Of a stretch of 64,000 nucleotides of DNA, positions 17,180 to 26,105 are shown piece by piece. The DNA comes from Cupriavidus metallidurans CH34 (lineage in GTDB: Bacteria; Pseudomonadota; Gammaproteobacteria; Burkholderiales; Burkholderiaceae): the NCBI RefSeq assembly GCF_000196015.1, contig NC_007974.2, positions 1,984,001-2,048,000 of the forward strand, in the 5' to 3' direction. The first letter of the stretch is position 1, and each line of letters starts with the position of its first letter. Under the pieces are notes generated by a model. The model saw only the letters and a program-made list of their open reading frames with translations. It was not told where the DNA came from and did no database searches. A program made the position numbers and the translations under genes.

Positions 17180-18190
17180 ATGGCCTACGACAAGTTCCTC
17201 TCGCAGGACGAGGTAGATGAACTACTGAAAGGCGTATCGGGCGAATCCGATGCGCCCGTGGCAAGCGCGCCGGTCGCCGACGATGGCGGCGTGCGTCCGT
17301 ACAACCTGGCCAACCAGGAGCGCATCGTCCGCGGCCGCCTGCACACGCTCGAGATCATCAACGAGCGTTTTGCCCGCGCCCTGCGCACCGCGCTGTTCAA
17401 CTTCATCCGCCGCGGCGCCGACATCTCGGTAGGCACCGTGCGGATCGAGAAGTACGGCGATTTCGTGCGCAACCTGCCCGTCCCGACCAACCTGAACCTG
17501 GTCCACATGAAGCCGCTGCGGGGCACCGCGCTATTCGTGTACGACCCGAACCTGGTGTTTCTCGTCGTCGACAACCTGTTCGGCGGCGATGGCCGTTTCC
17601 ACACCCGCGTGGAAGGCCGCGACTTTACCCAGACCGAGCAGCGCATCATCCGCCGCATGCTTGACCTCACGCTTTCCAGCTACGGCCAGGCCTGGCGCAC
17701 CGTGCATCCGATCGAGTTCGACTATGTCCGCTCGGAGATGCACACGAAGTTCGCCAACGTCGCCGGCCCGAACGATGCCGTGGTCACCACCGCGTTCCAC
17801 ATCGAACTGGGCGCCGTGGGCGGGCAGCTTCATATCTGCATCCCGTTCTCGATGATCGAGCCACTGCGCGATCTGCTGATGAACCCGCTGCAGGACGAGG
17901 TCGAGGTGGACAAGCGCTGGCTCGGCCAGCTCTCCAACCAGCTACGTGCCGCCGAAGTGGAACTGGTGGCCGAATTCACGCACCTGCGCAGCACCGTGGC
18001 CGAGGTCCTGGCAATGCGCGAAGGCGACGTGCTGCCGATCGAACTGCCGGAACACATCTTCGGCAAGGTGAACGGCGTGCCCGTCATGCAGTGCGGCTTC
18101 GGCACCATGAACGGCCAGTACGCGCTGCGCGTGGAACGGATGCTCAATTACCAAGACAGCGATTCCAACAAGGAAACCGATCATGACTGA
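17180..18190 (+). CDS. fliM: Flagellar motor switch protein FliM
   Basis: A 336-residue C-ring protein that binds CheY-P and sets rotation direction. The N-terminal CheY-binding peptide region is present (FLSQDEVDELLKGV), then the CheC-like middle domain (YDPNLVFLVVDNLFGGDGR) and a C-terminal SpoA domain. The ATG at 17180 follows GGGGCAGGA. The end overlaps fliN by 8 bases, indicating coupled translation. Confidence 0.96.
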   Translation: MAYDKFLSQDEVDELLKGVSGESDAPVASAPVADDGGVRPYNLANQERIVRGRLHTLEIINERFARALRTALFNFIRRGADISVGTVRIEKYGDFVRNLPVPTNLNLVHMKPLRGTALFVYDPNLVFLVVDNLFGGDGRFHTRVEGRDFTQTEQRIIRRMLDLTLSSYGQAWRTVHPIEFDYVRSEMHTKFANVAGPNDAVVTTAFHIELGAVGGQLHICIPFSMIEPLRDLLMNPLQDEVEVDKRWLGQLSNQLRAAEVELVAEFTHLRSTVAEVLAMREGDVLPIELPEHIFGKVNGVPVMQCGFGTMNGQYALRVERMLNYQDSDSNKETDHD

Positions 18191-18653
18191 CGGCACCCAG
18201 GACAAGCCGGTCGATCCAATGGACGACTGGGCCAGCGCCCTCGCGGAGCAGACCAGCGCCGAGCAGGCAACGTCCACTGCCGCGCCGGCGCCCAGCGCTG
18301 CCGCACCGGCGGCGCAAGCCATGCCTGCCGCCACGCCGGCAGCTTCCACGGTATTCCCGCCGCTGGCGCAGGAAGCGCCGCCGGGGTTCCACAACGATAT
18401 CGGGATGATTCTCGATATTCCCGTGCAGCTCACGGTGGAACTCGGCCGCACCAAGGTACCCATCAAGAACCTGCTGCAACTGGCGCAAGGTTCGGTCGTG
18501 GAACTCGACGGCCTGGCCGGCGAACCGATGGACGTGCTTGTCAACGGCTACCTGATCGCCCAGGGCGAAGTGGTGGTGGTCAATGACAAGTTCGGCATCC
18601 GCCTGACGGACATCATCACGCCGTCGGAACGTATCCGGAAGCTCAACAAATGA
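18183..18653 (+). CDS. fliN: Flagellar motor switch protein FliN
   Basis: A 156-residue C-ring component. A low-complexity Ala/Pro N-terminal half (about residues 20-60) precedes the conserved SpoA domain (ILDIPVQLTVELGRTKVPIKNLLQLAQGSV...VNDKFGIRLTDIITPSERI). The overlaps with fliM (8 bases) and fliO (4 bases, ATGA) show tight coupling. Confidence 0.96.
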   Translation: MTDGTQDKPVDPMDDWASALAEQTSAEQATSTAAPAPSAAAPAAQAMPAATPAASTVFPPLAQEAPPGFHNDIGMILDIPVQLTVELGRTKVPIKNLLQLAQGSVVELDGLAGEPMDVLVNGYLIAQGEVVVVNDKFGIRLTDIITPSERIRKLNK

Positions 18654-19210
18654 TGGTTGCCGCGCGCCGGCTTGCCGCGGGCATTGCCCTTGCGGGCGTT
18701 GCCGCTTCCGGCGCGCAGGCTGCCGACGTCGTACTCAGCACGGCCCAGGCGGGCATGCCCACCGGCGGCGCCGCGACCAACACCACTACCAGCGCCACTA
18801 CTAGCAACACCGGCGCCAACGCTCCCGTCATCAGCAGTGGGGCCAGCCTGGCGCAAGCCGGTCTGGGCCTGTTCGCCGTCATCGCGCTGATCCTGGCGAT
18901 GGCATGGGTGGCGCGGCGCGTCGGCCTGGTGCGCCAGGGCTCGGGCAATGCGTCGATGAAGGTGGTCGGCAGCCTGATGCTTGGTCCGCGCCAGAGGGTG
19001 GTCACGGTGGAAGTGGGCGGTACCTGGCTGGTGCTTGGTGTGTCGCCCAATGAAATCCGTCCGCTTCACACGCTGGAAGCACAACCGCACACCGGTTCTC
19101 CGGACGATTCGCGGCCGGGCTCCCAGGCGGACTCAGGAGTGTCCCGGAACATGCAGGGCGGATTCGGCGAGCGACTGATGCGCGCCATGCAGGAAAACCT
19201 CAAGAAATGA
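18650..19210 (+). CDS. fliO: Flagellar biosynthesis protein FliO
   Basis: A 186-residue membrane protein that helps assemble the FliP-FliQ-FliR export gate. It has an N-terminal signal-like segment (to AQA), a Thr/Ser-rich linker, a transmembrane helix ([22 protein letters not shown]) and the conserved cytoplasmic part ([31 protein letters not shown]). Starts at 18650 or 18653 are both possible; 18650 overlaps the fliN stop as ATGA. Confidence 0.92.
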   Translation: MMVAARRLAAGIALAGVAASGAQAADVVLSTAQAGMPTGGAATNTTTSATTSNTGANAPVISSGASLAQAGLGLFAVIALILAMAWVARRVGLVRQGSGNASMKVVGSLMLGPRQRVVTVEVGGTWLVLGVSPNEIRPLHTLEAQPHTGSPDDSRPGSQADSGVSRNMQGGFGERLMRAMQENLKK

Positions 19211-20001
19211 ACTCGCTGCGTGCCGACGTCGCACGGCATCCCGCGCGCCTGCCGCGCGTGGCCGCCACCCTGCTGGCATTGCTGCCGCTCGTGCTGTGGC
19301 TCGCGCCCGAATCGGCGCTGGCCCAGTCGCTGCCCGGCGTGACCAGCCGGCCGGGACCCGGCGGCGGCCAGACCTGGTCGCTGTCGATCCAGACGCTGGT
19401 CCTGTTGACATCGCTGTCGTTCCTGCCGGCGGCCATGCTGATGATGACGGGCTTCACTCGCATCATCATCGTGCTGGGCCTGTTGCGCAACGCGCTGGGT
19501 ACGGCATCGTCGCCGCCCAACCAGGTACTCGTGGGCCTGTCGCTGTTCCTGACGTTCTTCGTCATGTCGCCGGTGTTCGACAAGGTCTACACCGACGCCT
19601 ACCAGCCGCTCTCCGAAAACAAGATCAGCCTCGAGACCGCCGCCCAGCGCGCCGCCGTGCCGCTGCGCGCGTTCATGCTGCGTCAGACTCGCGAGAAGGA
19701 CCTGGCGATGTTCGCGCAGATGGCCAAAACGCCCGAACTGCAGGGCCCCGAGGACGTGCCGTTCACGGTGCTGGTGCCGGCGTTCGTCACCAGCGAACTG
19801 AAGACCGCGTTTCAGATCGGCTTTACGATCTTCATCCCGTTCCTCATCATCGACCTCGTCGTGGCCAGCGTGCTGATGGCGATGGGCATGATGATGGTGC
19901 CACCCGCCACCATTTCGCTGCCGTTCAAGCTGATGCTGTTCGTGCTGGTCGATGGCTGGCAACTGCTGCTGGGCTCCCTGGCGCAGAGCTTCATGAACTG
20001 A
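19207..20001 (+). CDS. fliP: Flagellar export gate protein FliP
   Basis: A 264-residue core subunit of the type III export gate. A signal peptide ([20 protein letters not shown]) is followed by [51 protein letters not shown] and the C-terminal helices with [19 protein letters not shown], all FliP hallmarks. It overlaps fliO by ATGA. Confidence 0.97.
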   Translation: MNSLRADVARHPARLPRVAATLLALLPLVLWLAPESALAQSLPGVTSRPGPGGGQTWSLSIQTLVLLTSLSFLPAAMLMMTGFTRIIIVLGLLRNALGTASSPPNQVLVGLSLFLTFFVMSPVFDKVYTDAYQPLSENKISLETAAQRAAVPLRAFMLRQTREKDLAMFAQMAKTPELQGPEDVPFTVLVPAFVTSELKTAFQIGFTIFIPFLIIDLVVASVLMAMGMMMVPPATISLPFKLMLFVLVDGWQLLLGSLAQSFMN

Positions 20002-20014
20002 CCGGAGGCCCGCC

Positions 20015-20284
20015 ATGACACCGGAAATGGTGATGACCATCGCCACGCAGGCGATGAAGATGACGCTGATGCTGGCCGCACCGCTTCTGCTGGTGGCGCT
20101 GGCGGCGGGTCTGGTGGTGAGCCTGTTCCAGGCCGCGACGCAGATTAACGAAATGACGCTGACCTTCATCCCCAAGCTCATCGCGCTGTTCGCGACGATG
20201 GTGCTGGTCGGCCCGTGGATGATCAACACCTTCGTGGACTACATGCGCCAGGTGTTCCAGAGCATCCCCGCCCTGGCCCACTGA
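20015..20284 (+). CDS. fliQ: Flagellar export gate protein FliQ
   Basis: An 89-residue two-helix gate subunit (MTPEMVMTIATQAMKMTLML, then PKLIALFATMVLVGPWMI). Length matches the family's 89. GGAGG lies just before the ATG, 13 bases after fliP. Confidence 0.97.
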   Translation: MTPEMVMTIATQAMKMTLMLAAPLLLVALAAGLVVSLFQAATQINEMTLTFIPKLIALFATMVLVGPWMINTFVDYMRQVFQSIPALAH

Positions 20285-20329
20285 TCCGGCCGCCGTACCC
20301 TTTTCCCTTTTCCTTCCCAATAGCCCGCC

Positions 20330-21115
20330 GTGATCGAGGTCACCACCGCCCAGATGTACGGCTGGATCGCCACCTTCCTGTGGCCGATGTTCCGGATGCT
20401 GGGGCTGATCTCTTCCGCGCCGCTGCTCAGCGAATCGACGATTCCCCGGCGTCTCAAGATCCTGCTGGCAGCCGCTCTTTCGATAATCATCTCCCCTACG
20501 ATCGGCAATATCCCCACCGTGCCGGTCTACTCGCTCGATGGCCTGCTGATCGTCCTCAACGAAGTCGGCATCGGCTTGTCGATGGGCTTCGCAATGCGCC
20601 TGGTATTCGCCGCGGTGCAGATGGCAGGTGAAGTCATCGGCCTGCAGATGGGTCTGTCGTTCGCGTCGTTCTACGATCGCGCGGCCGGCGGCCAGACCAT
20701 GGTGCTGTCACGCTTCCTGAACATGGTGGCCATGCTGCTGTTCCTGGCGCTCGACGGTCATCTGATGATGCTGGCCGCGCTGATCGACAGCTTCCAGGGC
20801 CTGCCCATCTCCGGCGTGCCGCTCTCCGGGCACGGCTGGGGCGTGCTGGCTCGCGCGGGATCGATGATCTTCTCCGCCGGTACGCTGCTCTCGCTGCCGA
20901 TGATCGCGGCGCTGCTGACGATGAACCTGGCCATGGGCATCCTGAACCGGGCCTCGCCGCAGCTTTCAATCTTCGCCGTGGGCTTCCCCGTCACGCTGCT
21001 GGGCGGCATGCTGGTCCTGGCGCTGGTGATGCCGCACATGGGCGCCTACGTGCAGCACCTGATCGAAAGCGGCCTCCAGACCGCCGCCACCGTGCTCGAC
21101 CAGCTCGCGCCCTAG
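20330..21115 (+). CDS. fliR: Flagellar export gate protein FliR
   Basis: A 261-residue multi-helix gate subunit. VTTAQMYGWIATFLWPMFRMLGLI, the EVGIGLSMGFAMRLVFAAVQ stretch and GLQMGLSFASFYD are typical. It uses a GTG start at 20330; no ATG gives a better N-terminus. It is the last gene of the flagellar run; flhB does not follow. Confidence 0.95.
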   Translation: MIEVTTAQMYGWIATFLWPMFRMLGLISSAPLLSESTIPRRLKILLAAALSIIISPTIGNIPTVPVYSLDGLLIVLNEVGIGLSMGFAMRLVFAAVQMAGEVIGLQMGLSFASFYDRAAGGQTMVLSRFLNMVAMLLFLALDGHLMMLAALIDSFQGLPISGVPLSGHGWGVLARAGSMIFSAGTLLSLPMIAALLTMNLAMGILNRASPQLSIFAVGFPVTLLGGMLVLALVMPHMGAYVQHLIESGLQTAATVLDQLAP

Positions 21116-21142
21116 CGATCAGACAGAGACCCGGGCCGTCGC

Positions 21143-21298
21143 TCAGGACAGCGCGCCCACCTGCTTGAGCACCGCGCGCGCAATCTCCTGGCGCTTCGGC
21201 GCGACGCCCGGGTTCGGCATATCCAGGCTGATCGCGAACACGTACGTATCGTTGCCGCGCGTTCGGGCTTGCACCTCAGCGTGAGCATAGACCGTCAT
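21143..21298 (-). CDS. Small hypothetical protein (51 aa), possibly a remnant
   Basis: An open frame starting ATG at 21298 reads MTVYAHAEVQARTRGNDTYV... and ends LKQVGALS. Its composition looks like real protein rather than antisense noise. It is divergent from the phosphoesterase gene by 52 bases. The frame is open further upstream, but there it runs antisense to the phosphoesterase. It resembles the C-terminal end of a larger protein, so it could be a gene fragment. No family recognised. Confidence 0.4.
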   Translation of the reverse strand: MTVYAHAEVQARTRGNDTYVFAISLDMPNPGVAPKRQEIARAVLKQVGALS

Positions 21299-21350
21299 AT
21301 TTATTACACACTCGGCCTGTACGGTTGCGCCCCTAACAGGGGAGAAATCC

Positions 21351-22880
21351 ATGCGCACAAAAAAAGCCCTCGGCTGGACAGCCGGGATGGTAGCGCTCGT
21401 CGCCGTGGCTGGATTGCACGGTTGCGGGAGCGACGACACCAACGCCAATAGCAGCAACAACGGCAGCGGCAACGGCGGCACCACCACGCCACCCACGGTC
21501 ACGCCGGCCGACGCGGCCACCGCGAGCGCCAACATCCAGGCCGCGTGGGTCGAGATCGGTGACAGCAACCAGGCCATCGCACGCGCCGTCACCAGCTATG
21601 TCGCGCCAGCCGACGCCGGTGCAAATGGCGTCTGCCCGATGCTGACCGTCGATGGCAAGGCAACGCGCATGACGCTGCGCGTGGGCCCCGCCACCGTGCC
21701 GCTGCGGACCACTGCGAGCGCTCCGGCCGATTCGAAGCCGTCCGAGTTCCCGGTATCGGTGTGCGAGGCCACCGTGGCTTCCACCGCCACCAGCGCGGCC
21801 ATCGGCACGCAGACACTGCCGCTGCCCAAGGCATTGCCGCAGCGCATCGTGGTGCTGGCCGACACGGGCTGCCGCCTGAAGAAGGCCGACAACGCATGGC
21901 AGGCGTGCAGCGACACCGACGCCTGGCCGCTCTCCACGGTGGCAACCACGGCAGCGGGCTTCAATCCCGACCTCGTGCTGCACATCGGCGACTACCACTA
22001 TCGCGAGAACGCCTGCCCGCCGGACATCGCCGGTTGCCAGGGCAGCCCGTGGGGCTATGGCTGGGATACGTGGCAGGCTGACCTGTTCAAGCCCGCCGCG
22101 CCGCTGCTGGCCAAGGCGCCGTGGGTGGTGGTGCGCGGCAACCACGAGGAATGCGCGCGTGCCGGCCAGGGCTGGTCTCGCTTCCTCGATCCGCGCCCGT
22201 TCGACACCACGCGTTCGTGCGACGACCCCGTCAATGACAGCACCGGCAACTACGCCGACCCTTACGCGGTGTCGCTGGGCGGCGGTTCGCAGGTGATCGT
22301 GTTCGACTCGGCCAAGGCTGGCAAGGCAGCGTTGCCGACCACCGATCCGCAGTTCATCGCCTACCAGAAGCAGTTCCAGACCGTGGCCACGCTGGCTGCC
22401 AAGCCGGGCATGACCACCACGATCTTCACGAACCACCACCCGATCCTCGGCTTCGCCCCGATAGCCGGCGCGAATCCGGCGCCGGGCAACCTGGCGCTGC
22501 AGTCGGTGATGTCGAACCTGAATGCGCAGGCGTACTACCCGACTGGCATTCACGTGGCGCTGCACGGCCACGTGCATGACTTCCAGGCGATCAACTTCGC
22601 GTCGGCGCATCCGGCGACGATCGTGACCGGCAACGGCGGCGACAACCTCGACGTCGCGCTGCCCGATCCGTTGCCTGCCGGCAGCGTGCCGGCTCCGGGC
22701 ACGACGATCGACCGGATCACGCACCATGCCAGCTTCGGCTTCCTGGTAATGGACCGCAAGGCCTCGCCGGCCACCGGGTGGACCTTCAAGGCCTACGCGA
22801 AGGACGGCAAGCTGATGGCCACCTGCAACCAGACCGGCAACACGGTGACGTGCGACAAGACCGGCTTTATCGCACCTTGA
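21351..22880 (+). CDS. Lipoprotein metallophosphoesterase
   Basis: A 509-residue secreted calcineurin-like phosphoesterase. The N-terminus is a lipoprotein signal with lipobox LHGC (Cys25), then an Asn/Ser/Thr-rich tether. The metallophosphoesterase motifs follow in order: VVLADTGCR (where DxH is usual), LHIGDYHYR, VVRGNHEEC, TNHHPILGF and LHGHVHDF. The first motif has Asp but Thr-Gly-Cys in place of x-His, as I recall for this subgroup. GGGGAGAAATCC precedes the ATG. The reading frame stops in a tandem 11-bp duplication just before the cytochrome gene. Substrate unknown. Confidence 0.85.
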   Translation: MRTKKALGWTAGMVALVAVAGLHGCGSDDTNANSSNNGSGNGGTTTPPTVTPADAATASANIQAAWVEIGDSNQAIARAVTSYVAPADAGANGVCPMLTVDGKATRMTLRVGPATVPLRTTASAPADSKPSEFPVSVCEATVASTATSAAIGTQTLPLPKALPQRIVVLADTGCRLKKADNAWQACSDTDAWPLSTVATTAAGFNPDLVLHIGDYHYRENACPPDIAGCQGSPWGYGWDTWQADLFKPAAPLLAKAPWVVVRGNHEECARAGQGWSRFLDPRPFDTTRSCDDPVNDSTGNYADPYAVSLGGGSQVIVFDSAKAGKAALPTTDPQFIAYQKQFQTVATLAAKPGMTTTIFTNHHPILGFAPIAGANPAPGNLALQSVMSNLNAQAYYPTGIHVALHGHVHDFQAINFASAHPATIVTGNGGDNLDVALPDPLPAGSVPAPGTTIDRITHHASFGFLVMDRKASPATGWTFKAYAKDGKLMATCNQTGNTVTCDKTGFIAP

Positions 22881-22890
22881 TCGCACCTTG
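22869..22890 (+). repeat. Tandem 11-bp duplication at a gene junction
   Basis: ATCGCACCTTG occurs twice (22869-22879 and 22880-22890), exactly at the phosphoesterase stop and next to the ATG at 22891. Removing one copy would fuse stop and start as TGATG, a coupled overlap. Confidence 0.8.
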
Positions 22891-24192
22891 ATGACACCAA
22901 CAAGACCTGCCGTCGCCGCCCTTGCACTCTGGGCGGTGACAGGCCACGCCGGCGCGGTGGGCACCGTGCTGCTGCCCGGCGCACCGCCCGCGCGGGTGGT
23001 GGCGACCATCGGCAATGGCACGCCCAAGGTGACCGCGAAGGTCGATGCCACTACCGGCATCTTTCGGCCAGATCCGGCGTTGGTGGCGCTCGGCAAGCGC
23101 GCGTTCTTCGACCCGCGCCTGTCGATACCGCGCGGGCAGTCGTGCGCAAGCTGCCATGACCCGGCGCGTGCGTTCTCGCCCACGCTGCCAGACGACGGAA
23201 AGCGTGGCCCCGGCGTGCCGCAAGGCAGTCGCCCAGGGCACTTCAGTCTGCGCAATCCACCTTCGTTGCTATATGTGCGCTACGTGCCGCGCCGGCATTT
23301 CTATCAGGACGACGATGCCCCTGCGGCATCACCGTTCGGTGGCCTGTTCGCCGACGGCCGCGCAGACACGCTTGCCGAGCAGGTACGCGGCCCGCTGCTC
23401 GATCCGAACGAGATGAACAACGGCAGCCCGGCCCGGCTGCTGCGCAACGTCAACGACACCGATCTGGCGCCGGCAATGGCCGCGCAGTTCGGCCCGGCGG
23501 TGCGCAAGGCCCCGCAGGCAATGCTCCGCGCCCTGGGCGCAGCGCTGCAGGCGTACATGCAAAGCGACGAGATGGCGCCGTTCACGTCACGCTTTGACGA
23601 CTACCTGCGCCGCCGCACACCGCTGGCGCCGCAGGAGATGCGCGGACTGGCACTATTCAAGAACCCTGACAAGGGCAACTGCATGAGTTGCCATACGCTG
23701 TCTGATACCGCGAGCCGGCCGGAGCGGTCGCTGTTCACGGACTTCGGCTACGACGCGATCGCCGTGCCGCGCAACCGCGCCCTGCCCGCCAACCGCGATC
23801 CCAGGCACTTCGACAACGGGCTCTGCGCCACCGCGCGCACGTTGCGCTGGCCCGATCCCGACCAGTGGTGCGGGTACATACGCACACCCGGCCTGCGCAA
23901 CGTGGCCGTTCGTCAGCGCTTCATGCACAACGGAGTGTTCACGACGCTGCGCGATGCCGTGGCGTTCTACAACACGCGATCGATCGATCCGGGCAAGTGG
24001 TATGCCAGCGGCAGGACGTTCGACGATGTGCCCGCTGCCTATCGCGACAACATCAACGTCAACTCGCCGCCGATGAACCGGCGGCCAGACATGCCGGCCG
24101 CGCTGACGGAAGGCGAGATCGACGACATCGTCGCCTTCCTGCGCACGCTTACAGACGCGGCTTACGTGAACGCGATGCCTGCCGTCCGCTGA
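22891..24192 (+). CDS. Di-haem cytochrome c peroxidase / MauG-family protein
   Basis: A 433-residue periplasmic di-haem protein. A signal peptide ([13 protein letters not shown]) is followed by two haem-binding CxxCH motifs, CASCH (with DPARAFSP after it) and [22 protein letters not shown] and [20 protein letters not shown] are family signatures. It could reduce peroxide or perform MauG-like oxidation. No ribosome binding site precedes the ATG at 22891, so translation probably depends on the upstream phosphoesterase gene. Its last 31 bases overlap the convergent chemoreceptor gene. Confidence 0.87.
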   Translation: MTPTRPAVAALALWAVTGHAGAVGTVLLPGAPPARVVATIGNGTPKVTAKVDATTGIFRPDPALVALGKRAFFDPRLSIPRGQSCASCHDPARAFSPTLPDDGKRGPGVPQGSRPGHFSLRNPPSLLYVRYVPRRHFYQDDDAPAASPFGGLFADGRADTLAEQVRGPLLDPNEMNNGSPARLLRNVNDTDLAPAMAAQFGPAVRKAPQAMLRALGAALQAYMQSDEMAPFTSRFDDYLRRRTPLAPQEMRGLALFKNPDKGNCMSCHTLSDTASRPERSLFTDFGYDAIAVPRNRALPANRDPRHFDNGLCATARTLRWPDPDQWCGYIRTPGLRNVAVRQRFMHNGVFTTLRDAVAFYNTRSIDPGKWYASGRTFDDVPAAYRDNINVNSPPMNRRPDMPAALTEGEIDDIVAFLRTLTDAAYVNAMPAVR

Positions 24193-25790
24193 CCAACGAC
24201 GGCGCGGTGCGCGTCATGAAGGCGCCCGCCGCCCGATGGCAGCTTGAAGAACGCCACAGCATCGTCCAGCGACCGGCTCTGCTCCTCAAGCGCCTTCGAC
24301 GCTTCCGCGGCCTCGTGCACCAGCGAGGCATTCTGCTGCGTGACCTGATCGATCTGCACGATCGCCTGGTTCACCTGCTCGATGCCACGGTTCTGCTCGG
24401 CGGACGCGGTGGCAATCTCGTCGACGATATTGGTGACGCGAGCCACGGCCTGCGTGACGTCGGTCATGGTCTTGCCCGCTTCGCTGGCCAACGACGAGCC
24501 AGCCTGCACCTGGGCAACCGATGCGTCGATCAACTCCTTGATTTCCTTGGCCGCACTCGACGACCGCTGTGCGAGCCCACGCACCTCGCTGGCCACCACG
24601 GCAAACCCGCGCCCCTGCTCGCCGGCACGCGCAGCTTCCACTGCGGCGTTGAGCGCCAGGATATTGGTCTGGAATGCAATGCCTTCGATGATGCCGGTGA
24701 TCTCCGCGATCTTGGTCGAGCTTGCACTGATGCCTTCCATCGTATCGACCACGCGGCCCACGGTGCTGCTGCCCTGTTGGGCCACTTCGGTGGCGTTGCG
24801 GGCCAGTTCGCTGGCTTGTCGGGCGTTCTCGGTGTTGTGGCGGACCGTCGCCGCCAGTTCCTCGATGCTCGCCGCGGTTTCCTCCAGTGACGCCGCCTGC
24901 TGCTCGGTACGGCTCGACAGGTCCATGTTGCCCTCGGCGATCTGGCCTGTGGCCACCGCGATGCTCGAACTGCCCTCGCGCACGCGCGCCACCGTTTCGC
25001 TCAAGCGCTCGTTCATGTCACGCAATGCGCCGAGCAGCCGGCCGGTCTCGTCGGTGGAATTCACCTCGATGCGCATGCCAAGCTCGCCGCGCGCGACGGT
25101 GCTGGCCACGCCCACGGCGCGCTCTATCGGCCCGGTGATCGCGCGGGTCAGCAACATGCCGCCGGTCATGGCAAAGGCCACCGCGGCTAGCGACACGATG
25201 ATCAGCAGATTGCGCTGCGCGACATAGTCGTCCTGCAGCTTCCGGATCATTTCGTCCTGGCGCTCCTTGGTGAAGCTGGCATAGGTGTTGGTCGCCTTGA
25301 TCAGCTCGGCCAGCAGTGGGCGGCATTCGTTGTTCATTTTCTCGATGGCGGCGTCACGCTTGCCCTCGAGCGCCAGGGCGACGATGGCCGTGGCCACGGG
25401 ACCGTAACGCGCCTCGATGCGGTCGACCTCGGCCACCAGATTTCGGGCGGTCTCGCTTACACCCTCGGCTTTGATCATCTCGTTAAGCTGGCCCAGCCGC
25501 GCCTTCACGTCGTCGTGCGCCTTGAGCACCGCTTCCTTTTCCAGACTGATGTCTGCCGGCGTGGTGACCAGCACGAGATTGCGCGCGGCGATGGCGCGAC
25601 GATCGACTGACGTGCGCACCTTGGACGCCATCTCGCCACGGGCGTTGAGCCCGTTGATGTAGGCACTGAACCCGTCGGTCGCCTGACTCAGCGCACGCAA
25701 AGACAGCCCCGAAACCACCAGCACGATGAGTGCCAGCGCGCCAAACCCCGCAAGGAGCCTGGTCTTGATCGACAGATCGCGGATTTTCAC
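24162..25790 (-). CDS. Methyl-accepting chemotaxis protein
   Basis: A 542-residue transducer. A GTG at 25790 (after GGGGGTAGCT) starts [13 protein letters not shown], followed by TM1 ([19 protein letters not shown]), a four-helix periplasmic sensor of about 155 residues, TM2 ([21 protein letters not shown]), HAMP and the signalling tip [36 protein letters not shown]. The C-terminus lacks an NWETF-type CheR-binding pentapeptide. A frame open to 25877 adds a sequence that does not fit a transducer. The ligand is unknown. A perfect 19-bp palindrome lies 43 bases upstream. Confidence 0.93.
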   Translation of the reverse strand: MKIRDLSIKTRLLAGFGALALIVLVVSGLSLRALSQATDGFSAYINGLNARGEMASKVRTSVDRRAIAARNLVLVTTPADISLEKEAVLKAHDDVKARLGQLNEMIKAEGVSETARNLVAEVDRIEARYGPVATAIVALALEGKRDAAIEKMNNECRPLLAELIKATNTYASFTKERQDEMIRKLQDDYVAQRNLLIIVSLAAVAFAMTGGMLLTRAITGPIERAVGVASTVARGELGMRIEVNSTDETGRLLGALRDMNERLSETVARVREGSSSIAVATGQIAEGNMDLSSRTEQQAASLEETAASIEELAATVRHNTENARQASELARNATEVAQQGSSTVGRVVDTMEGISASSTKIAEITGIIEGIAFQTNILALNAAVEAARAGEQGRGFAVVASEVRGLAQRSSSAAKEIKELIDASVAQVQAGSSLASEAGKTMTDVTQAVARVTNIVDEIATASAEQNRGIEQVNQAIVQIDQVTQQNASLVHEAAEASKALEEQSRSLDDAVAFFKLPSGGGRLHDAHRAVVGQRTAGIAFT

Positions 25791-25832
25791 AGCTACCCCC
25801 AGTTGCCGATTCCTCGGCGATATGGATGTTGT

Positions 25833-25851
25833 TGCATCACAGTGTGATGCA
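25833..25851. promoter_or_regulatory. Perfect 19-bp palindrome upstream of the chemoreceptor gene
   Basis: TGCATCACA-G-TGTGATGCA has 9-bp arms around one central base. The arms are too close to form a stable RNA hairpin with full pairing, so a dimeric DNA-binding protein site is the likeliest reading. It lies 43 bases before the GTG start. The regulator is unknown. Confidence 0.55.
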
Positions 25852-26043
25852 TTGAGCACTGAAAATCCCCGTATCACGCGTTACAGGTGTCGTCCGCGCC
25901 ATCACGCCAACGCCCTGCATGTGTTGTTTGCTGGCTAACGGCTGTGGGCCCCTCGATTTCGCCCTACTCCGGTAGGGGGTCGGGGTAACAGCGCCTAGGG
26001 ATTTGCACTCATGCAACCCGACGCATGACATCCGAAGTTTTAA

Positions 26044-26062
26044 ATTGCATTTAAGATGCATG
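26044..26062 (+). promoter_or_regulatory. NsrR-type nitric-oxide operator upstream of nnrS
   Basis: ATTGCATTTAAGATGCATG matches the known NsrR dyad (GATGCATTTAAAATGCATC-like) with one near-perfect half AAGATGCAT. It lies about 44 bases upstream of the nnrS ATG, suited to repression that is lifted by NO. Confidence 0.65.
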
Positions 26063-26105
26063 TTTCATAGAATCGATTGCGTCACGCGCACCTTCCCCTC
26101 CGATC

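Noticed and set aside
21333..23255. A 640-codon minus-strand frame opposite the phosphoesterase and cytochrome genes
   Set aside because: Both plus-strand genes carry complete catalytic and haem motifs; the minus frame has none.
25962..25977. CCCTAC-TCCG-GTAGGG dyad between the chemoreceptor and nnrS genes, considered as a NarL-type site
   Set aside because: Spacing and arm sequence do not match the NarL heptamer arrangement; arms of 6 bp are only weak evidence.
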